A stretch of DNA of 64,000 nucleotides from Amoebidium appalachense (lineage: Eukaryota; Ichthyosporea). Position numbers and translations under genes: made by a program. The stretch spans positions 7,254,001 through 7,318,000 of the forward strand of contig CAVNZM010000006.1 in the NCBI GenBank assembly GCA_963693365.1, in the 5' to 3' direction. The notes below the pieces were generated by a model. It had not been told where the DNA came from. It worked only from the letters and a program-made list of their open reading frames with translations, and ran no database searches. Numbering within the stretch: the stretch's first letter is position 1; the number at the start of each line of letters is the position of its first letter. Shown piece by piece: positions 1-25,219 of the stretch.

Positions 1-777
1 ATAAACATTGCCATTTATGCAGATATACTTAAAAAATCTTAAATATCCATTAATCATTTATACTCTAATGAAACACTGCCTAAAGTGAACTTTCTTCGAT
101 TAGCCAAGCCCACCAAGCACGGGCAAATTCGACTTATACAGCACCCCAAAGTATAGGAGATTGTTTGGGGTGTAGGGGTCTGTGTGAGCTCTTTATTTGA
201 TTGGCTCACTCACCAAATAGTTCTCAATTCAAAAATATAATCCAATCAAAATGGATCTATGACATCACCTATTGCCGTCACATGTCTTGTGAGTGGACAC
301 AGGCGTATCCGTGACCCACTCTCGCCCCTTCCACTATAGCTGTGTGCACACACAAACGAGTCATTGTTCAAGCCGGCATTTATTTTCTTGTTTACTACGG
401 TTTTTTGTCTTGCCTGCTGCGTTTCTTGGTATTGTAGTGTCCAGGTAAACACGGAGTACACGGGAGATAATAGGGCTTCCGATAGTGTATATATAGTGGA
501 TTTAGTTTAGCGAAGGTTGTTTTGGATTAAGTCCATAAGATTTTTTCGAGTAGAGCACCTAGTGTCTATAGGGCGTTTACTTCATATTCTTGAGTTCAGA
601 GCAGGGCTTCAATTGCTCGATGGGCCTGTCTCTTACCACACCCCATAGGCCAACACACTATTCGGCAGCCTGCATTTGTAGGCTGCCTTCGTACTCTTCA
701 TACCTGCTCTCTTTCCCACTCTTTTGTTACTCTTCCGGCTCGCACAGGTGTGATCATCCGAACATCCCTAGTCAAAC
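1..777. other. Intergenic / upstream region of the kinase gene
   Basis: No convincing coding exon is seen. The stretch lacks the homopolymers that mark the rest of the window and leads into the kinase start codon, so it probably holds the promoter and 5' UTR. A TATATATAG-like string lies near 487-495, but its distance from the ATG makes it only a weak promoter candidate. Confidence 0.4.
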
Positions 778-1181
778 ATGGGCAACTCGCACAGCCATCA
801 CGGGGGTGTTGTCGCGGAGCCGCGCGCCCACAATTCCCATTCTTCACATGAGCGCAAGGGACACACGGTTAGCCTCCACCTCCCCCACCTGAAGAAATCT
901 TCTCCCCCTAGCTCTTCAGCCGCCTCCACACCCAAACATTCCCACACCAGCCTTCCAAATGGAAGCGCACAGAAACAACCAGATTCCCTTGGAAAGACAA
1001 AGAGTGTAGGGCACTTGATGCACAACATGAGCAACAAGACGGCCCCGGAGGATAAGACGCCACAGGCGACGCGTGCTCCGAGCTTGCAGCCAAACGAAAA
1101 GGGGCACGTGCAGAGGTCTAGTTCGTCCGGGTCGCTGAAGTTGCCTACACATGGGAGCAGCTTTCACCTACCCCACGTCAA

Positions 1182-1221
<40 letters not shown>

Positions 1222-3087
1222 ATGCAAGAGCTTGTTCCGGTGTTCAAAGATGCATGTGTAATAGAAGAGGCTGTAGTTTAGTTTGCAAGGTGGAGTTAGG
1301 GAACGATGCAATTGAGTGTGGGATTTCAATGTGCATATTTGAACATAACAAGGGCGCTTGAACGTGGCTGTGTGAATCACTTGTGTGTGTGTGTGTGTGT
1401 TTCGGTGTTTTTGAAGTCACATTTTTTTTTGAGAGAGGGGCCGGAGGGGGGGGGGGGAATAATTGAACATTTTTTATGCAAGCACAGATGTGCGTTATTT
1501 ATTTTCTCTTTCTTTGCAGTAACTATATTCCTGTTAGTTAGAGTTTGGAGCTGTTGCTCATAACCACGGGGTCACGTGCACACACACACACACACACACA
1601 CATGCCCTCACGCAAATCACATACACCCACTACCCCGCCATGATGCCTAAACATGCAAATGCGCGCCCAACACATGCACATACACACACACACGTGTACA
1701 AACACACACTCAAACACGTACACACACACACACACACACACACACGTGCACAGGTTCCCCTCGTTCCACGGGCACCACGAGCACAGCACCAGCTGTCAGG
1801 TGATGGAAGAGTTGGCCAACGAACCGGGGTTCAAGTACGCCCTAGACCAGTTTGAAATAATCAAGCAGATTGGTTCGGGTGCGTTTGGCCGCGTTTTGCT
1901 CTGCAAGCACACACTCACGGGGCAGAAGGTGGTGTTGAAAGCGATTGAAAAGAAACTCGTTGTGAGAATGAAACAGCAGCAGCATTTGAGGGAAGAGAGA
2001 AACGTTCTGAAGGAACTTTCGGAACACAACTGCCCGTTTGTCGTCAAGACGGTGGGTTGCTTCCAAGACGCGTCGACGGTCTATTTCGTGATGGAATACG
2101 TCCCCGGGGGGGAGCTTTTCGCGCATTTGCAGGCGTCGAACCACCACCACTTTAGCGAGAAACGCGCGCGGTTTTACCTTTCGGAGGCGATACTCGCGCT
2201 TCAGCACATGCACGAAAAGGAACGCGTCGTTTATCGTGACATTAAGCCGGAAAACATGCTTTTGGACGAACATGGACACTTGAAGATTGTTGATTTTGGG
2301 TTTGCTAAGCATCTTGATGACGAGGAGAGGACGTATACGTTCTGCGGCACACCGGACTATCTTGCTCCCGAGGTGATCAAGGGCAAGGGGTGCTCGAGAG
2401 AGGCCGACTACTGGGCTCTAGGTGGGCATGGTTCTGTGCTTTTATTTTTGATTTATTTTTTAATTTATTTTTTTAGGTGAAAGGGGAGGGGGGTTTGATG
2501 TGTGTGTGTTTGGGGGGGGGGGGGGGGGGGGGAGGAAATGTGTAATATTTCTTTACTCCTCTCGGGAACACCCCTGATGATGGGCTCTTTTCAAGTGTCG
2601 CCTGCCTGCACTTTTTTTTTTTTTTTTTTTTTTTTTCCGTTGTCTTTTGATGGCTCCACTTCCATGATTCCAACGTTTGAATGTATACATCCCCTGCCCT
2701 CCCCACTTTCCTCAACAATATAAGAAGAACTTCGGTAATGGACAAACATGCACACGCGCGCGCGAGCCACACACATACACACACACACACACACACTTAC
2801 ACACACACACAAATACACCCACACGTACACACCACACACACACACACACCCCTACTCTGCAACAACGACTGACATATTTCTTTTCCACCCTTCAGGGGTG
2901 CTCACCTACGAGCTCCTTGTTGGGCACGCACCATTTGAGACGAGGGAGGCGCACAGCGGCAAGGTGACGTACAAGCACATATTGGGTGGGAGGGTGCAGT
3001 TCCCTAAGTTTGTCTCGAAGGAGGCAAGGGAGTTCATTCAGGCCTTACTGCAGGTGGGTGATGGTCGATTTTATTGTTTTTTGCAGT

Positions 3088-3126
<39 letters not shown>

Positions 3127-3314
3127 TATTATTCTTATGTTGTTGTTTATGTACGGTTGGTATTGTAGGTGTGTGTGTGTGTGTGGTGGTGGGGAGGGGG
3201 GGAGACAGGGGAGGGGGGGGGAGGGGGAGGGGGGATACTTGAACCTGCTTGTGTGCGCACGTGTGTGTGTGTGGTGTGCCCCTTATTTGCCATGCTCTCT
3301 CTCTCTCTCTTTCT

Positions 3315-3354
<40 letters not shown>

Positions 3355-3683
3355 ACATCCCCCTCCACGCTACTTGCAGTTTTTGTAGACTCTGTTTTCT
3401 TAGATTGCTGCTCCTTGAACAACCCTGCTCGTCTTTGGCCAAGACGGGTGGACTCGCCTATTGCTGTTGAAACAAAGTATGGGTTGGGAACCACGCGCGA
3501 GAGGTTAAAGAGTCGAAACACATGCTTTTGTGGAGGCATAGGAACCCCCCTGATGATGGGCTCTGTTCAAGTGTCTTCTGCCTGCATGCTTAATTGTTTG
3601 ATTTTGGATTTCCCACGTTTGTGACGTTTTGCTGTTGCTCTTTGTTGTCTCCTCCATATTTCCAACCCTCTAACACATACATC

Positions 3684-3728
<45 letters not shown>

Positions 3729-4352
3729 ACCTCTCCCAACTCTCTTTCTCACATTCGCCCTCCTGTCCCCGCCTCACTCCCTCTTCCCCCTACCCACCCA
3801 CACACGCACAAACACAAGTGTGTTCTTTTGAGACTAACCGGCATCAGCAATTACCTAGTCACATATTGCACAAACACCTTATATACCCGTATCTGAACAA
3901 GTCAAAACTCACTCAAATTTCGCATTTTATGCACGCAGGTGGACCCCACGAAGCGCCTGGGGCACACCGGGGGGGTCGAAGCGATCAAACACCACCCATG
4001 GTTTACGGCGACCGACTGGGAGGCCATTCTCCGTATGGAGGTGAAGCCCCCCAAACTCCACAAGTGCAAAAAAGGGACCGTAAATTTGCAAGCGCCCCAA
4101 GACCCCCGCCAGGTTAAAGCCGAACCCGTATTGGATGAAGAGACGAAGGCCCTCTTTTCGAGTTTCGATTTTGTGACCCGACCCGAAAGTCACATGGAGC
4201 AGATTCAAGAGGAAGAGCAACCCGGTCCGGCCCAAGCACAGCCCGAACGGCAGGCGCCCGCGGTGGCGGGTGGAGTGGTTCCTAATGGGATCAGGAATAA
4301 GAGGTTCTATATTGCGGGGGAGGAGGGAGAGGAGGAGGAGGATTCAAAGTAG
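778..4352 (+). CDS. PKA-like AGC-family serine/threonine protein kinase (4 exons)
   Basis: Exons 778-1181, 1754-2421, 2896-3053 and 3939-4352 join in phase to 547 aa. The product should phosphorylate Ser/Thr on proteins using ATP. Visible kinase signatures are the glycine loop GSGAFGRV (about 175-181), catalytic Lys197, YRDIKPEN with catalytic Asp297, DFG at 315-317, and activation loop TFCGTPDYLAPE with the PKA-type phospho-Thr at about 330. The order and the LLQVDPTKR / HPWFTATDWEAI blocks match PKA catalytic subunits. The roughly 160-aa His/Ser/Pro-rich N-terminal extension begins MGNSHS, a consensus for N-myristoylation, suggesting membrane targeting. The C-tail is acidic and Pro-rich and lacks the terminal hydrophobic FxxF seen in animal PKA. 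Introns 1-3 run from (GT)n after the donor to (CA)n before the acceptor. PKG or another AGC kinase cannot be excluded because no cyclic-nucleotide domain is seen. Confidence 0.9.
1183..1750. repeat. Intron 1 microsatellites: (GT)n at 5' end, (CA)n at 3' end
   Basis: The donor GTATGTGTGT opens directly into (GT)n at 1183-1218, with a second block at 1382-1400. (CA)n blocks at 1578-1602 and 1683-1745 end a few bases before the acceptor. The two ends are complementary in the transcript. Confidence 0.9.
2571..2608 (+). repeat. Short dispersed repeat, copy in kinase intron 2
   Basis: This shares the string CCCTGATGATGGGCTCT and flanking TCAAGTGTC..CTGCCTGCA with 3546-3588. It is followed by poly-T. 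Confidence 0.7.
3480..3690 (+). repeat. Dispersed repeat cluster in kinase intron 3
   Basis: 3480-3588 contains a GCGCGAGAGGTTAAAGA..TTTGTGGAG segment resembling 53325-53395, followed by the GATGATGGGCTCT motif also at 2571. 3592-3682 is the reverse complement of the poly-G-headed family seen at 10515-10600 and 18787-18882 (TGTTGTCTCCTCCATATTTCC core) and is followed by poly-C at 3687-3728. Confidence 0.65.
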
Positions 4353-5448
4353 TGGTGGTGGTGGATGGGGGAGAAGGGAGGGGGGCGGGGGGGGGGGGGG
4401 GGGGGGGGGGGGGGTTGGTGTCAAACATTGGAGAAACGTTCGTTGTCATTTGGTGTCAGCCTTTTGATATTTACTGGCTTTGTCTGTTCTCTCTCAGACT
4501 GTCCTCTCTCTCTCTTGCTCTCTCCTCGAACAGTTAGGCTCCGTCAACTATTACGGATTATGTAATTCGGAAATTTGGATTTCGATTGTATATGGGGCTG
4601 GTGGGTGGTTGGGTTTTGGGAAATTACATCATCAATATACGCATATTTAGTCAAAAAGTGCAGCCGGGCATGTTAGTTGTGTATAGCCAAGGTGTATTAC
4701 CAGCATGTATAGAGTTTGAATATTTGATGATTTCGTCTTTTACGGATTAGTAGTGACCCGTAACCGAAATTTTCGGTCATATCTCGTGGATATGTCTTCG
4801 AGCGATAGTGGCGATTTGCATGCAGTATTTAGAATGAAGATATGCGTACGTTTTTCTGTTCTGGCTAGGGTGAAGTATTTATGTTGTTGTTGACTGACTT
4901 GATGTAGCTCTCCGTCGTCGATTTTGTCTTGACTTTTCTTTTTGCCTCGTTGTTTTCTTGTATTCTATTTTTTGTTTTTGTTTTTTCGAATCTAGGGGGT
5001 CGTGTCCCTGTGTTGACTGTTGTGATCTCGACCCACGGCGGTGTTTCTAGATGGCCGTGTCTCGACCCAATCAAAAATGTGCATGGGCAGAGTTGGCCCA
5101 TAGCCTTGTGTGAGGTCACATGGGTATTACTCGTGCGCACGTGCACAAGCACACGGGCACGCTTTCATGTTCCCGCGTGTTGATAAATTTCACAAAAGGT
5201 CCTTATTTCCATGTCGACATGTTCAATTGCATGTCGTACGCAACATACATGCTTGCGCACAGCACACGTGTTCGTGACTGTCAATCTCAAAAGCACGAAT
5301 ATATGCACACGTGTGCACGCGACCTGCATTCCCACATACGTGTGACATTTTATCATAACTAAGGTTTACAGTCGGACATGTTACCTCGCAAACCTTTTGT
5401 GTTTGCAGTGTTTAGGTATGTGGCTCGGTATTTGCCCAATTTGCTGCG

Positions 5449-5455
<7 letters not shown>

Positions 5456-5495
<40 letters not shown>

Positions 5496-5555
5496 ACCCA
5501 CACACATACGTGTACACACACACACACACACACACACGTACCCACACACATACGT

Positions 5556-5593
<38 letters not shown>

Positions 5594-5609
5594 ACCCACA
5601 CACATACGT

Positions 5610-5645
<36 letters not shown>
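5456..5645. repeat. (CA)n with embedded CACGTACCCACACACATACGTG minisatellite
   Basis: Three spaced copies of a unit centred on CGTACCCACACACATACGTG (near 5493, 5537 and 5591) sit between pure (CA)n blocks, giving a higher-order repeat. Confidence 0.85.
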
Positions 5646-5648
<3 letters not shown>

Positions 5649-5805
5649 TACAGTTGCCGTGACACACACATGTACTAGTACTGCAGCTGCAGCGCACACT
5701 TCGGACTGGGTTGTGTAGATCAATCACCAAATAAGGCTGGGCCTGCAATCACACCCCATCATACTGGCGCCAAAATGAAACCAATCACATACAATATATG
5801 CTACT

Positions 5806-5808
5806 ATG

Positions 5809-5857
<49 letters not shown>

Positions 5858-5865
5858 TGTATATA
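5806..5865. repeat. (AT)n followed by (GTAT)n
   Basis: Pure AT dinucleotides pass directly into about eight GTAT tetranucleotides. Confidence 0.9.
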
Positions 5866-6532
5866 GATTATTGAACCGGAATTCCAGCTGCAACAGCACA
5901 TTCCCCCAATATATGCGTTCACAGTACATAAAACATGCAACTTGAGAATTCGTGTACCACCGATTAATTTTCGGTGTGCCATGAGGTGGACATGTACGGA
6001 TTCAACGAGACTGCTATCACATACCTCATAGTACAATACAAAAGGATATATCCAATCACACACTTACGGCCACACCATTGCTATAATGAACTTTAGAGCG
6101 AACTAAAAAGTAGGAATATAGCGTTATTTAACTATGTGGTTATGCAGTTGTGTAATGCAAACAACAAAGAACAGTAATCTAGGTCGAGAGACCCAAGTTG
6201 AATACAAGGAGATTATTTTATTTGCAATTTGCATCATCTGGTGCTGGTTGTTGAATTTCTCCCGCAGGACTGCTGACGGCCAGCGCCAATATACCTGCGA
6301 CAGGTTATAAGCAATGGGATAGCCTAAAAACCTAAAGTCATCTAAATATCCTTGTTATTGTCTGTGACGGGCACTCCACGTTTGCAAACAACTCGGAACA
6401 AATGAATTATCAAGACCGCGGATCGGGGGTGTATCTATGCTCTGTGTGAGTGTGTGAGTGTGTGTGTTGTGTGTGTGTCTGTGCGTGCGAGCGTGTGTGC
6501 GCGCGTGCGCCCGCGCAACCACGTGCGTGTCT

Positions 6533-6583
<51 letters not shown>

Positions 6584-7143
6584 TATGTACAGGTGTGTGT
6601 GTGTGCTTGTGAGCTTCATGCTTTCCGTTCACACTACGTCATACAAGTAGGTCCTACATTTACATAATCTATATACTAACCGTTTGACACATACTCTCAC
6701 CATGAAATAAACAATGTAGAACACCATACATAGTAGTATCCACATGCGCACGTGTGCTTGTACAGTCTAATTCATTAGCACACACAATCAATTCATGTGT
6801 GCGTACATGCACTTGCGCTCTTGTGGTTTGCATGTATGCCGGTGTGTCACGACACGTGTATATATACCTCGCTTCTAGAGCATCACCGACTCTCTTTCCA
6901 AATGCTATTTTCCTAACTTTCAACCCTTATAGAACAACCCAACCTGCTATCGCCTCTTCAACTAATGACACACACTAATACATTAACACACTAATGTAAA
7001 TTAGCAGCCCACAACACCAATAACTCATATATCATCATTCACACATCCCTCCCTCCCTCCTCCCCCCCCCCCCCCCCCCCCCCTCCCCCCCCTCCCCCAA
7101 CCGTCCACCACCCAAACCATCAATCATGCGCGATTTTGAAATT

Positions 7144-20461
<13,318 letters not shown>

Positions 20462-20499
20462 GTTTGCGTCTGTGTGGTTGCATAAACTATACCCCAAAC

Positions 20500-21486
20500 C
20501 TGCAGACACAAGATGTACACGTTTTTGTTATACTTCTGACCAAAGGAAGGGTAGCCCACGAGCTAAGCTACCGGTAGACGCCCCGACGTCGTAGCCCCTT
20601 CAATCTCTCCCACCTACCCAAAACATCCCCCACAACCCTACGACCCGCCCCCCCCCCCCCCCCCCCCCCTCCCCCCTCACCACCCCAGCCTTCCCATACT
20701 ATCCCCCCCCCCCCCCCCTCCAACCCCCCCCACCACCACCCCAGCCTTCCTCCCCCTCCCCCTCACCTCCTTCCAACCCCCCCTTCACCCCCCAGTCTCT
20801 CTCCCCCACCCACCCACGACCTCCCTCCCGCTGTAAGGGTTCGTCATAAAACCGTTGGTTTAGTGGTGAAATATAGATTGATGCAGACTTTCGGCTTCGT
20901 AGGCATAGATCAAACCAACGCATGCACTCCGCCACCCTCAATTTTCCAACCAGCAACCGCTTGCCGACCTAGTTTTTCACAGGTATGTTTTCAGATCTTA
21001 ACCCCAGCGAACAAGAACCGAAAGCCCCCACCACGCAACAGTCACCCACAGAGAATTAAAGGGATCTATCTAACAAGGAGCTTTCATCCAAGTAGTGGGC
21101 CTACCTCAGTTTTGGTCAATATTAATAATCCGCCACACTCAGGTTCAACATCATTATATGCGCGCCTAGACACCCTCCCTCCTGTGTGTTTGCTCCTAGA
21201 AATACAGCCGATCATACAGTACAAGGAACGACAAAGATTGTGGTCCGAAATAGAGGTTGCTACTGATGAACAATTATTATAAGCTGTCGTGGGAGAAGGC
21301 CCAACTATGACGGTTTTCGAGCTATACTCAAGCCATACACAGGCATATACTTCTAAGGTACTTTTGTTACAAACTTCGGTGTTTGTATCCAACAACTGGC
21401 CAGGAAACAAGAGAGGAAACAAGCAATTGACTGTCTGTAAGCTTGAAAAGCCCACCCCGCACCTCCGCACTTTGCCGCGATACCAT
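20500..21486. other. Region between the PX-ankyrin gene and the transposon
   Basis: This probably holds the 5' UTR, promoter or a missing first exon of the minus-strand PX-ankyrin gene. Poly-C runs occupy 20648-20740. 20820-21480 is ordinary mixed-composition DNA with no exon I can defend. The DNA transposon inserted about 1 kb upstream of the apparent start codon. Confidence 0.4.
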
Positions 21487-21503
21487 TAAGGGATACGGGA
21501 TCG
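21487..21503 (+). repeat. Left terminal inverted repeat
   Basis: TAAGGGATACGGGATCG is an exact inverted match to 25220-25236. It is preceded by AT (21485-21486). Confidence 0.9.
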
Positions 21504-21707
21504 CGCGGCTCGAATACTTTCTGGCGCCGCTCAGATCGATATCTATCTGGATTGAGTGGGCTTGATCTGCCTATTGGGCACCTAAGATCGTGTGGCCGAG
21601 CTATACCATGTACACACGGCATGCCACACACGTGTCCGGACAAAACTGCGCTGCACATTTTTCATGAAGGCGGGTTGTTTTCTAACTATATATGTTAGGC
21701 ACTCACA

Positions 21708-23623
21708 ATGCCAACTTGCGCGGCTAACTACTGCAAAAATGACGAAGAAACAGTCTCTCCCAAAGATCCTACCAGGAAGATAAAGCTTTTTACTGTTCCA
21801 TATGGATACAAACCAAATGTATTGGCTAGGAGGCATGCTTGGTTAAATGCTATAGGCAGGCAGGAGCAAACAAAGTATGAGCGGAAACAAATAGCAGAAC
21901 ACACAAAGCAAGCACCCCCCGACCCAGACACACACACAGACACAAGGCCAAAGGCCTCGGATGGGACAGACGTAAATACAGACACAACCACTACTGAGAC
22001 ACACACAGCTGACACACAATCCGAAAATGCCAATGACTCGGCTGTGCCAGCTGAGCAGTCGGCACAAGAACCACAACCAAAGAGGAAACGGGGGCAACCG
22101 AAGGTGGAAGTCCCCTGGCCACTGGCTATCCTTAAGCAACTGGTTGTATGCGAGGCACATTTCACCGATGATGATATTACTGCTAAGAATGGAAAACTGA
22201 AATTAACAAAGGATGCATGTCCCATCCGAATGGAACTAGACCCGATGTACAGAGAGAAGGTACAGCTATTGAGGGAGGAAAGGGCCAATAGTCATATGCA
22301 AGCTGTAGGAATGGATGCCTCAGATATTGAGCAAACACGGAAACGAGCGAGGGAGCGGGGGGAGACGAGCAGTGAAGAAGCAGAGGACAGTGAACGAGCG
22401 AAAAGAAGGAGGGAACATGTGCGTGAAAGGACATTTGACTATCTAGAGTCGAAGGCAGGTGAGGAAGGGATGGATGTAGAGGATTATGTGAATGTCCTGG
22501 AACGTTCAAGAGCTTTCTATAAGGAGCAGGCGGAGAAAATGCAAATCGAACTTGAGATAGCTACGAAGCAATTGGAGGAAAATGAGAAGAAACAAAGATT
22601 GGAGAAGAAGGAGCTCGAACAAGCGCTTGATCAAGCGAGGGAGGAATTACTACAAAACCAGAAAAGAATATGCATGGAGGACATAGTGGCGGAAGAGGAA
22701 GGGAAGGCTAGAGATGATGTGGTGAAAACATACACGGGGTTGGATAGTTTTGATGCTCTCATGGGAGTGCTGGGGATTGTTGCTTTTATTGGCCAATCAA
22801 CTATAAACATGAATGATTTTAAAACCAAAACAGGAAGGAAATAATATGGCATGATGGATGTCTTTTTACACTTTTTCGCCTCCGCCACGGCACATCCTTC
22901 CAACTATTGAGTCGGCTGGTGGATGTGTCAGAACCGAATCTTTCGCGTATATTCCGCCATTTTCTTGGTGCCCTGGCGTTAGCACAGGTTTTTCTATACG
23001 AAAAAGCCCCCACCAGAGAGCAACTTTCGAAGTTTAAAGCCGGTTGCTACACTGGGCAATGGGACGATGTACGGATGATCATTGATTGCACCGAGGTGTT
23101 TGTACAGGTGCCGACAAACCTCCTTCTGAAACGATGTTTCTACTCAGAGTACAAAAGCAATTATACTCTCAAGTACTTCGGGGGCATCACAACGGATATG
23201 AAACTCAGACCGGTGTCCGATGCACATGTGGGGGGGTTCAAAGACCCGGATCTCACAGGTGTATGCAAGCGTGAATTTGTAGATCAGATAGAAGAGGGGG
23301 ATGAAATAGCAGCTGATAAAGGGTTTAGAGTGCACGGGCTAATCATGGAGAAGGGTGCTTCCTTGCTATTACCGTCGTTTGTTGAGCATGGGCAGCTAAA
23401 CGCTGAAGACACCATATATAGCCAAAGACTGTCTAGTGTGCGCGTGCATGTGGAGAGGGCTTTTGGGCGCATGAAAAATTATCGGCTGTTTAGCAATCAG
23501 GTGCAGATGTCGATGGTAGGCACCCATTGGATGGTAGCTAAGGCTGTGGCTTTCTTGTGTAACATGCAAGAGCCACTATATAAGGATATGGTGGGGCCCG
23601 GGCACACCAAAAGCATGGTGTAG
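21708..23623 (+). pseudogene. THAP-domain DDE transposase, interrupted by one frameshift
   Basis: The first frame (21708-22844, 378 aa) starts MPTCAANYC and holds a THAP zinc finger: Cys4, Cys9, Cys148 and His151 in VCEAHF, with FTVP and RRHAWLNAI between. The gap between the Cys pairs is far longer than normal, filled by a Thr/Asp/His-rich insert. A long charged coiled-coil region follows. Coding continues in another frame from about 22841 (IIWHDGCLFTLFRLRHG..) to 23623 with DDE_Tnp_4-like blocks: IIDCTEVF (first Asp), KYFGGIT, ADKGF (second Asp), HVERAFGRMKNYR (Glu). All three catalytic residues survive. The switch near 22840 needs one base lost or read twice; no canonical slippery heptamer or intron explains it. 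Role: cut-and-paste transposition in the nucleus. Recently inactivated, or a base error. Confidence 0.85.
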
Positions 23624-23698
23624 AATTTTCGTTTTCGATTGCCAGTGCCTCTCCCTAAAGCCCCCTTCTCTGCTTTTTTTTTTTTTTTTTTTGTCTTT

Positions 23699-23750
<52 letters not shown>

Positions 23751-23877
23751 AAAATATGAATGAATGCTTGCATGTATGTATTCGGCCAGTAGGGCTCCAC
23801 TTTTCCTGTATAGGAAAATAATAATAATAATTGAAATTATTATGTATTTGTGTGCCAAGTACAACCTTGAGTCGTTC

Positions 23878-23912
<35 letters not shown>

Positions 23913-24052
23913 TTCACAAACACACACAACCACGCACACACGGAAGCACGCACGCACGCACGCACGCACCCACGCACCCACGCACCCACGCATGCACGTG
24001 CACACACGCACGCATGCACGCCCCCCCCCCCCCCCACACACACACACACACA

Positions 24053-24093
<41 letters not shown>

Positions 24094-24235
24094 AGGTAGG
24101 CACGTATGCAAACACCAAGGGGGGAGGAGGGACCGGGGGGAGGGGGGGGGGGGGGGGGGGGGGGTAGGAAACATATGCAGGCACCAGGGTCTGGTACATT
24201 GCTCTCAGATTTGACACACGGTCTTCATTCATTCA
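23624..24235. other. Centre of the transposon, repeat-filled
   Basis: Between the two convergent genes lie poly-T/poly-G (23675-23748), poly-C (23880-23912), (ACGC)-type repeats (23945-24015), (CA)n and poly-G (24053-24092). No exon is supported; further 3' exons of the nuclease could be hidden here. Confidence 0.5.
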
Positions 24236-24269
24236 TTATAGGTTCACTAGATCGGTCAGAAGATTACTG

Positions 24270-24327
<58 letters not shown>

Positions 24328-25036
24328 ACATTATGTTGTACTTTGTGCTTCTGGTAAAAACATCGGCGGGGGTTACAATCACTCCGTACAGTTTGGGAAT
24401 GCGCACCGCATTAGCGGTCCCAGGGATGACCGCCGCATCCGCAATGCGCAGTTTGTATACAACCCGCGGGATGTTATACAGAAGAAGGTCGGCATCCTCA
24501 GTGACAACAGTGTGTGCCAAACCGGTACGTGCCATATAGGCAAGCTGGGGGTCTGCTTCGTATGGAGCTACTGTGTAATCGACATTCTCATCTTTCAGTC
24601 TAAGGATGATTGCATGTAAAACTCTGTTATCTAACTCTGCAGCGCTTCTCCATTTGTTTTTAGTTACCTCCTCCTGTTTCTCTCTTTTTGTGGCTATTTC
24701 TTGGCGGGCTTTGACCACCTTTTCTGCACGGTCGTTATCAACTAGTTTTCCCTCTTTCAATCTGCGCCCATCAAACACATAGTGTGGCTGGACCCCTGCT
24801 AGCCTATACGTATTAACTTTGGACATAAAGTGATTTGCAATAGCTGCATATGTGTCGTCTGTGACTTTTTTGTCATCTATTTGCTGTTTGGCTACTGTGT
24901 CAGCGAAAACTGAAAAGGACTTGTGGACCTGCACCATCCCGTCAAAAGCAACTACCCCACGTTGCAACTCTGCAGTAACATCTGTGGCTTTTTCGGCACT
25001 AATGCCGAGTGCTGGGAGCAAGCCCTGCACACCCAT
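24236..25036 (-). CDS. EXO1/FEN1-like (XPG-family) 5' nuclease carried by the transposon
   Basis: Proposed exons 25036-24330 and 24266-24236 give 245 aa. The protein starts MGVQGLL, as do EXO1 and FEN1, which use the free N-terminus in catalysis. Metal-binding acids are in place: Asp32 (VAFDG), Asp89 (YVFDG), Glu160/Asp162 (APYEAD.QLAY), Asp181/Asp183 (TEDADLLLY). The APYEADPQLAY block is closest to EXO1. The family cuts 5' flaps or resects DNA from 5' ends using two metal ions. The helix-hairpin-helix region with GSDY that normally follows is absent: the reading frame runs into (CA)n/poly-C, modelled as a short intron with phase-matched ends. The protein may be truncated, or further exons lie toward 23624. 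It is inside the transposon and convergent to the transposase. A captured host gene is the alternative to a genuine element component. Confidence 0.8.
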
Positions 25037-25219
25037 GGTAAAAGTGCATGTATTCAAAGTAGTTTCTTTACATGAAAAAAATTATTTCGGGTTGTGCGCC
25101 CTCTGCGTTAACGTGCGAACACAAAACTCGTTGTACGGCGTGGGTGCGTAGCAACGCGTTACGTAATCAGGGGAAAAAAAGGCGGCGCCAGAAAGAAATC
25201 GGGGACCACTCAAAATCGC

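Larger units (their letters stand above)
4353..7143. other. Intergenic region between convergent kinase and PX-ankyrin genes
   Basis: The two flanking genes converge here, so both 3' UTRs should lie inside. No exon is supported. Contents are a poly-G run (4387-4414), AT-richer unique DNA, a CA-rich minisatellite (5456-5645), (AT)n/(GTAT)n (5806-5865), a GT-rich stretch (6440-6610) and a poly-C run before 7100. Confidence 0.6.

Noticed and set aside
3071-3540. Poly-Pro, poly-Gly and poly-Phe reading frames over homopolymers (many places)
   Set aside because: They follow poly-C, poly-G and poly-T runs and change frame with run length; no independent coding signal.
5378-5750. Overlapping His/Thr- or Cys/Val-repeat reading frames (also at 7136-7660, 8281-8959, 11193-12800, 46001-46803, 50546-51500)
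   Set aside because: They are translations of (CA)n or (GT)n in several frames on both strands, with no non-repeat protein sequence.
20836-20956. Possible first exon of the PX-ankyrin gene (ECMRWFDLCLRSRKSASIYI frame)
   Set aside because: No convincing donor with the needed phase and no similarity to the PX N-terminus.
22830-22850. Programmed -1 ribosomal frameshift joining the transposase halves
   Set aside because: No X XXY YYZ slippery heptamer at the required phase and no evident downstream pseudoknot; simple indel is more economical.
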